From assembly GCA_963814905.1 (NCBI GenBank), contig CAWFEM010000012.1, forward strand, positions 1 to 64,000: a stretch of 64,000 bases of DNA, written 5' to 3'. The notes beneath the pieces were generated by a model. It worked only from the letters and a program-made list of their open reading frames with translations, had not been told where the DNA came from and did not search any database. The DNA is from DASWJZ01 sp963814905. Its GTDB lineage: Bacteria > Pseudomonadota > Alphaproteobacteria > Rhizobiales > Afifellaceae. Each line of letters starts with the position of its first letter. The stretch's first letter is position 1. Positions 60,961-64,000 of the stretch are shown here, piece by piece. Both the position numbers and the translations under genes were made by a program.

Positions 60961-62951
60961 GCGACGGAGACGCGTTCCCACAGCCCGACATGCTTTTGCG
61001 GATCGGCGGAGAACTCGACCCATCGGTAGTGCTCGCGGATCGACGCGTCGATCGTCTGCCAGGTCGCAGTGTCGGCGCTCTCGCGCGGGGACCAGACGAC
61101 GTATCGGACATTTTGCCCGATAAGGAAGGCGCCTGGGTCCTCGCTCTTGCCGGAATAGAATTCGCCCACCGCGTCGACGACATGGGGGAGATCGGGCAGG
61201 TTCCTCTGCCAGACGCGGAGCACCCAGGGAATTCCGACGACGTCGGGCTTGCGGGCGAAGCTGCCGTAAATCCCGGTGTCGATGGGAGGCTCCTCGTAGA
61301 CTTTTTCGAGGATGATCCCGAAGGGAGCGTCGGAGAGATATTCGATCATCCGGGCGTTCGCGGGATCGGCCGCGTAGTAGCCCATGCCGTTCAACTCGCC
61401 CGAGGAGTCATCGAGGCGATCGAGCAGAAGCCGGCCGACGTCGAAGACAAAAGTTGACGTCAGCAGAAGCACGACGACCGCCGCCACCTGGAAGACCTTG
61501 CGTCCGCTCGCAAGCAGGAACGCGGACGTCGTGAAGACGCCGCCGGTGAACGCCCAGCCCCACCATTTCAAGGCCGGATTGAAGCGCAGAAAATTGCCGG
61601 TATAGCCGTGGTCGACGACGTTGAAGATCTCGGCGAGTAGCAGGAGACCGAGGAACAGCGCCGCGAAATAGGCGCCGAGCGAGCGCGCCAGTCCGGCAAA
61701 AGGAAGCAGGACGGCGAGTAGGATGAGCGGCCAATGCACCAGGATGAACTGGACAAGCGGGGTGCGCGCCTCCGGCGGCACGAGCGTGATCTGGGTGTAG
61801 CCGGTCTCCATCGCCATGCCGGCAAGGGCCGGCATGAGAAGCACTGTGCCTGCGAGGAAGCCGGCCACGACGGGAACGATTTCGAGACGTCCGTTCAAAC
61901 GCCAGTCCCAGATCATCCAGCCGCCGATCAACGCGACCTGAAACGGGAACACCCAGGCGTTTGAGAGGATCACGAGCGGGATCGAGAAGCCCAGCACGGC
62001 CTCCAGGCGCGGGTGGACGCGCTTCGGCAGGCTCGGGATCGAGACCATGATCGTGAGCGCCAGGAACAGGAGGAGAAATCCCGAGAGGGGAGCGTGGAAG
62101 CCGCCTGTGATGAGCTGGTTTCCGAACGTCTCGATCGGCAGGAGGACGGCGCGCTTCGTCCCGTCCCCGAAGATCGCGCGCCAAAGCGAGGAGGCTGTGG
62201 CGTCTTCGAACCAGCCGACGAAACGGGAATTGTAGAAGACGGCGTGGATCGGAGTGCCGAAGCGATAGAGGTCCTTGCTGGAGGGCGCGGTGATGAAATG
62301 GAAGAGCGGCGAGACACCGGTACCACCGATGACCAGCGCGGCGGTGCAAAGGAGCTTGCTCGCGAAGCGCAGCCGGAGGGAGGAGAGGAACTCCCACGCC
62401 AGCGTGATGACAAGGCTCGCGAACAGGATTGCCGCGATGTTGAAGCTGGTGCCCGGCTCAAGCTGGAAGAACCGGCCGAGCAGGGCAGCGCAGTACTGCT
62501 GGAACGTGTAGTAATAGTCGAGGGTCTGAGACGGGAACCAGTAGTCGAGGGGAGGCAGCTTGGTGCCCGCCATGTAATTCGCGACGAGATGGAAATCGGT
62601 CAGACGGTCGTTGTCCTCGACGATGTCGGGCGAGGTACGGCGGAAGAACAGGCAGAAGAGGAAGGCAGCGAAGAAGACGTACTGGCTATCGGAGAATGCC
62701 TGATCGGAACCTCGCCGCCAGTCACGCCAGAGCACATAGGCGGCGGCCGCGGTGAGGGGGATGAACGCCACGCTGAGATCGCCGAGCCCGACAAAATGCT
62801 CGATCGAGAAGAGCGCGGCGCATAGGCCGACGATCCCGACGGTGCGCGCCGTCGCGGGAAGCGGAATGGTTCGGTAGACGAGGAGCGCGAGCGCGGTGAT
62901 GTCGACGAAGAGAGCGGCGAATACGCCGAGAAGGTAGACCGTATTGATCAT
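60954..62951 (-). CDS. DUF2298 family membrane protein
   Basis: 665 residues with about 14 membrane segments. Family feature: PLDYWFPSQTLDYYYTFQQY followed by CAALLGRFFQL, the tyrosine-rich loop of DUF2298 ('Chlor_Arch_YYY'), and later GYTGNFLRFNPALKWWGWAF. A soluble C-terminal domain follows (residues about 560-665, FGIILEKVYEEPPIDTGIYG). Members are predicted GT-C type enzymes or lipid-sugar exporters. It overlaps the end of the convergent 59409 gene by seven bases. Confidence 0.78.
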   Translation of the reverse strand: MINTVYLLGVFAALFVDITALALLVYRTIPLPATARTVGIVGLCAALFSIEHFVGLGDLSVAFIPLTAAAAYVLWRDWRRGSDQAFSDSQYVFFAAFLFCLFFRRTSPDIVEDNDRLTDFHLVANYMAGTKLPPLDYWFPSQTLDYYYTFQQYCAALLGRFFQLEPGTSFNIAAILFASLVITLAWEFLSSLRLRFASKLLCTAALVIGGTGVSPLFHFITAPSSKDLYRFGTPIHAVFYNSRFVGWFEDATASSLWRAIFGDGTKRAVLLPIETFGNQLITGGFHAPLSGFLLLFLALTIMVSIPSLPKRVHPRLEAVLGFSIPLVILSNAWVFPFQVALIGGWMIWDWRLNGRLEIVPVVAGFLAGTVLLMPALAGMAMETGYTQITLVPPEARTPLVQFILVHWPLILLAVLLPFAGLARSLGAYFAALFLGLLLLAEIFNVVDHGYTGNFLRFNPALKWWGWAFTGGVFTTSAFLLASGRKVFQVAAVVVLLLTSTFVFDVGRLLLDRLDDSSGELNGMGYYAADPANARMIEYLSDAPFGIILEKVYEEPPIDTGIYGSFARKPDVVGIPWVLRVWQRNLPDLPHVVDAVGEFYSGKSEDPGAFLIGQNVRYVVWSPRESADTATWQTIDASIREHYRWVEFSADPQKHVGLWERVSVAQ

Positions 62952-63192
62952 GCGGACAGATCGCGCTCTCCGGCCCAGCCGTTTCCCGGCCTCAGATGCC
63001 CGATCTGCCTAGCCGCGCCCAGCGTCTTCGCGATGACGGATGCAAACGGACCCCCCAAGGGCTCGCAGCGTAACAGAAATTTGCTCCGGTGCTATAGTGG
63101 CAGCCCTTCGCATTTGAAAGGGCTCCCGGGCAACACCTTGACAGCGGGAATGTCGCCGTTCTTCTGGCGGTCGTCTCGCGCCCGGATTTCCG

Positions 63193-63939
63193 ATGAAGCT
63201 AATCGCCTATCTCCCAGACGGACAGAAGATCGACATTCGGCCGGCGCCCGCCGAACGCGATTGGATGGAAATGACAGATCAGCAATTCGCCAATCGCTGC
63301 CTGCCGCTCACCATCGCCAATGCCTATGGGTGGGAACTGCTCTGCACGAACACGTTCAGGGCGGTCTGGAATGGGCAGAACAGCCTCGACGCCATCAAGA
63401 TATTGTTCGACGGAGAGGGCATTCCTCCGGCGGTCAGTCATTTCGGACACGGCGTTCTCACCTTTCATGTCTCCTGCGTCTTCCGTACGGAGCCGGGCTA
63501 CGATCTGATGGTGCAGGGCCCGGTCAATCGCCCGAAGGATGCAATCGCGCCGCTGCAAGGCATCGTCGAGACCGACTGGTCTCCCTATACGTTCACGATG
63601 AACTGGCTCTTCACGCGTCCGGGGATCGTCGAGTTCGAGAAGGGTGAACCGTTCTGCGCGGTCTTCCCGGTCAAGCGCGGAGAGATCGAGGACACCGAGC
63701 CCGAGCTCCGACTGATGTCCTCAGACCCCGACTTGGACGCGCATTTCCGCGCATGGCGCGACGGGCGCCTGAAGTTCAATGCCGATCTGAAGGAAACCGG
63801 ATCGAAGGCTCAGCAAGAAAAATGGCAGAAGACGTACCATCGCGGAAAAAATCCGGATGGAACTGCGGGTGCTCCGGAAGGCCATCGCACGCGAGTCCGG
63901 CTGCGCCCGTTCCGGCCCCTTCCGGAGTCCGAAAAATAA
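63193..63939 (+). CDS. DUF6065 family protein
   Basis: 248 residues: MKLIAYLPDGQKIDIRPAPA, FANRCLPLTIANAYGWELLC, HFGHGVLTFHVSCVFRTEPG, YDLMVQGPVNRPKDAIAPLQ, ETDWSPYTFTMNWLFTRPG and AVFPVKRGEIED. This matches the DUF6065 family, of unknown function. The last 50 residues are polar and basic. ATG at 63193; upstream (62952-63192) I see only a possible -10 box TATAGT near 63095. The 61 bp to the window end hold nothing recognisable. Confidence 0.75.
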   Translation: MKLIAYLPDGQKIDIRPAPAERDWMEMTDQQFANRCLPLTIANAYGWELLCTNTFRAVWNGQNSLDAIKILFDGEGIPPAVSHFGHGVLTFHVSCVFRTEPGYDLMVQGPVNRPKDAIAPLQGIVETDWSPYTFTMNWLFTRPGIVEFEKGEPFCAVFPVKRGEIEDTEPELRLMSSDPDLDAHFRAWRDGRLKFNADLKETGSKAQQEKWQKTYHRGKNPDGTAGAPEGHRTRVRLRPFRPLPESEK

Positions 63940-64000
63940 CCGTTTGAAGATTTCCCGACGCGTGCGGCTTAGCCGTTGACCGCCGGCGGCATCGTTACGT

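Noticed and set aside
59409..61457. A 700-residue protein reading on to 61457
   Set aside because: After the extra G at 60912-60915 the frame enters the antisense of the DUF2298 gene; the natural end is at 60960 in the +1 frame.

Overview
The window is a GC-rich chromosome segment of an alphaproteobacterium, most likely order Hyphomicrobiales. The evidence is family content: an oxoprolinase/ABC-sugar locus, a DUF3734 patatin with 3-hydroxybutyrate dehydrogenase, a bufferin operon, and IS5/IS3 elements of rhizobial type. I cannot name a genus. No rRNA operon, intact tRNA or CRISPR array is visible.

Layout. (1) 0-1.7 kb: the right end of an integrative element, with a frameshifted tyrosine integrase, arm-type repeats and the 3' part of a tRNA-Arg(CCU) gene as attachment site; the rest of the element lies to the left. 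(2) 2-16 kb: a stress and redox block around one LysR-type regulator. It holds DUF302, two peroxiredoxin-like genes, a bufferin operon (bufA-bufB-bufC, with doxX on the other strand), a frameshifted NDH-2, 3-hydroxybutyrate dehydrogenase, a patatin lacking its active site, a cupin, a reductase/MFS pair and an intact patatin. Eight transcription units here share one rigid 41-bp promoter element, ATAGC-N6-CTATC-N17-(A/G)(T/C)ATTT. (3) 16-35 kb: a LacI-controlled catabolic locus. Two oxoprolinase/hydantoinase sets (HyuA, HyuB, small zinc-ribbon protein) flank an enolase-superfamily enzyme, an SDR, an FAD oxidoreductase, a complete sugar-type ABC importer and a RraA-like protein. Four AACGTT-centred operators sit on the promoters. 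(4) 35-38 kb: a GGDEF-EAL protein with an orphan TRAP binding protein. (5) 38.5-41.3 kb: an IS scar (truncated IS5-family element, IS3-family element, decapitated sthA).

(6) 41-64 kb: a large glycosyltransferase region. Families recognised are GT10, GT2-like, GT90, Anp1-like, MNN1-like, GT4, a DPM1-like GT2, an ArnT/PMT-like membrane transferase, a DUF2298 membrane protein, a flippase-like protein and two UGM-like flavoproteins. Embedded at 48.1-52.6 kb is what I consider the most novel system. It consists of a PqqD-like peptide-binding protein, an HPr-kinase-like protein and a tandem family of 64-85 residue peptides: seven apparently intact copies, one without a start codon and one fossil. 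Each has a near-invariant N-terminus of about 47 residues with a twin-arginine/hydrophobic segment. In most copies this is followed by an A-x-A site and a short divergent C-terminus, either LGN(L)S-type or proline-rich SPPPP-type. A frameshifted GT2-TPR gene interrupts the array. The arrangement suggests an exported, modified short-peptide system, possibly phosphorylated and/or glycosylated.

Several genes (integrase, ndh, GT2-TPR twice, the membrane protein at 59.4 kb) carry single-base frameshifts, some of them in short homopolymers. Assembly error should be excluded before calling them pseudogenes.
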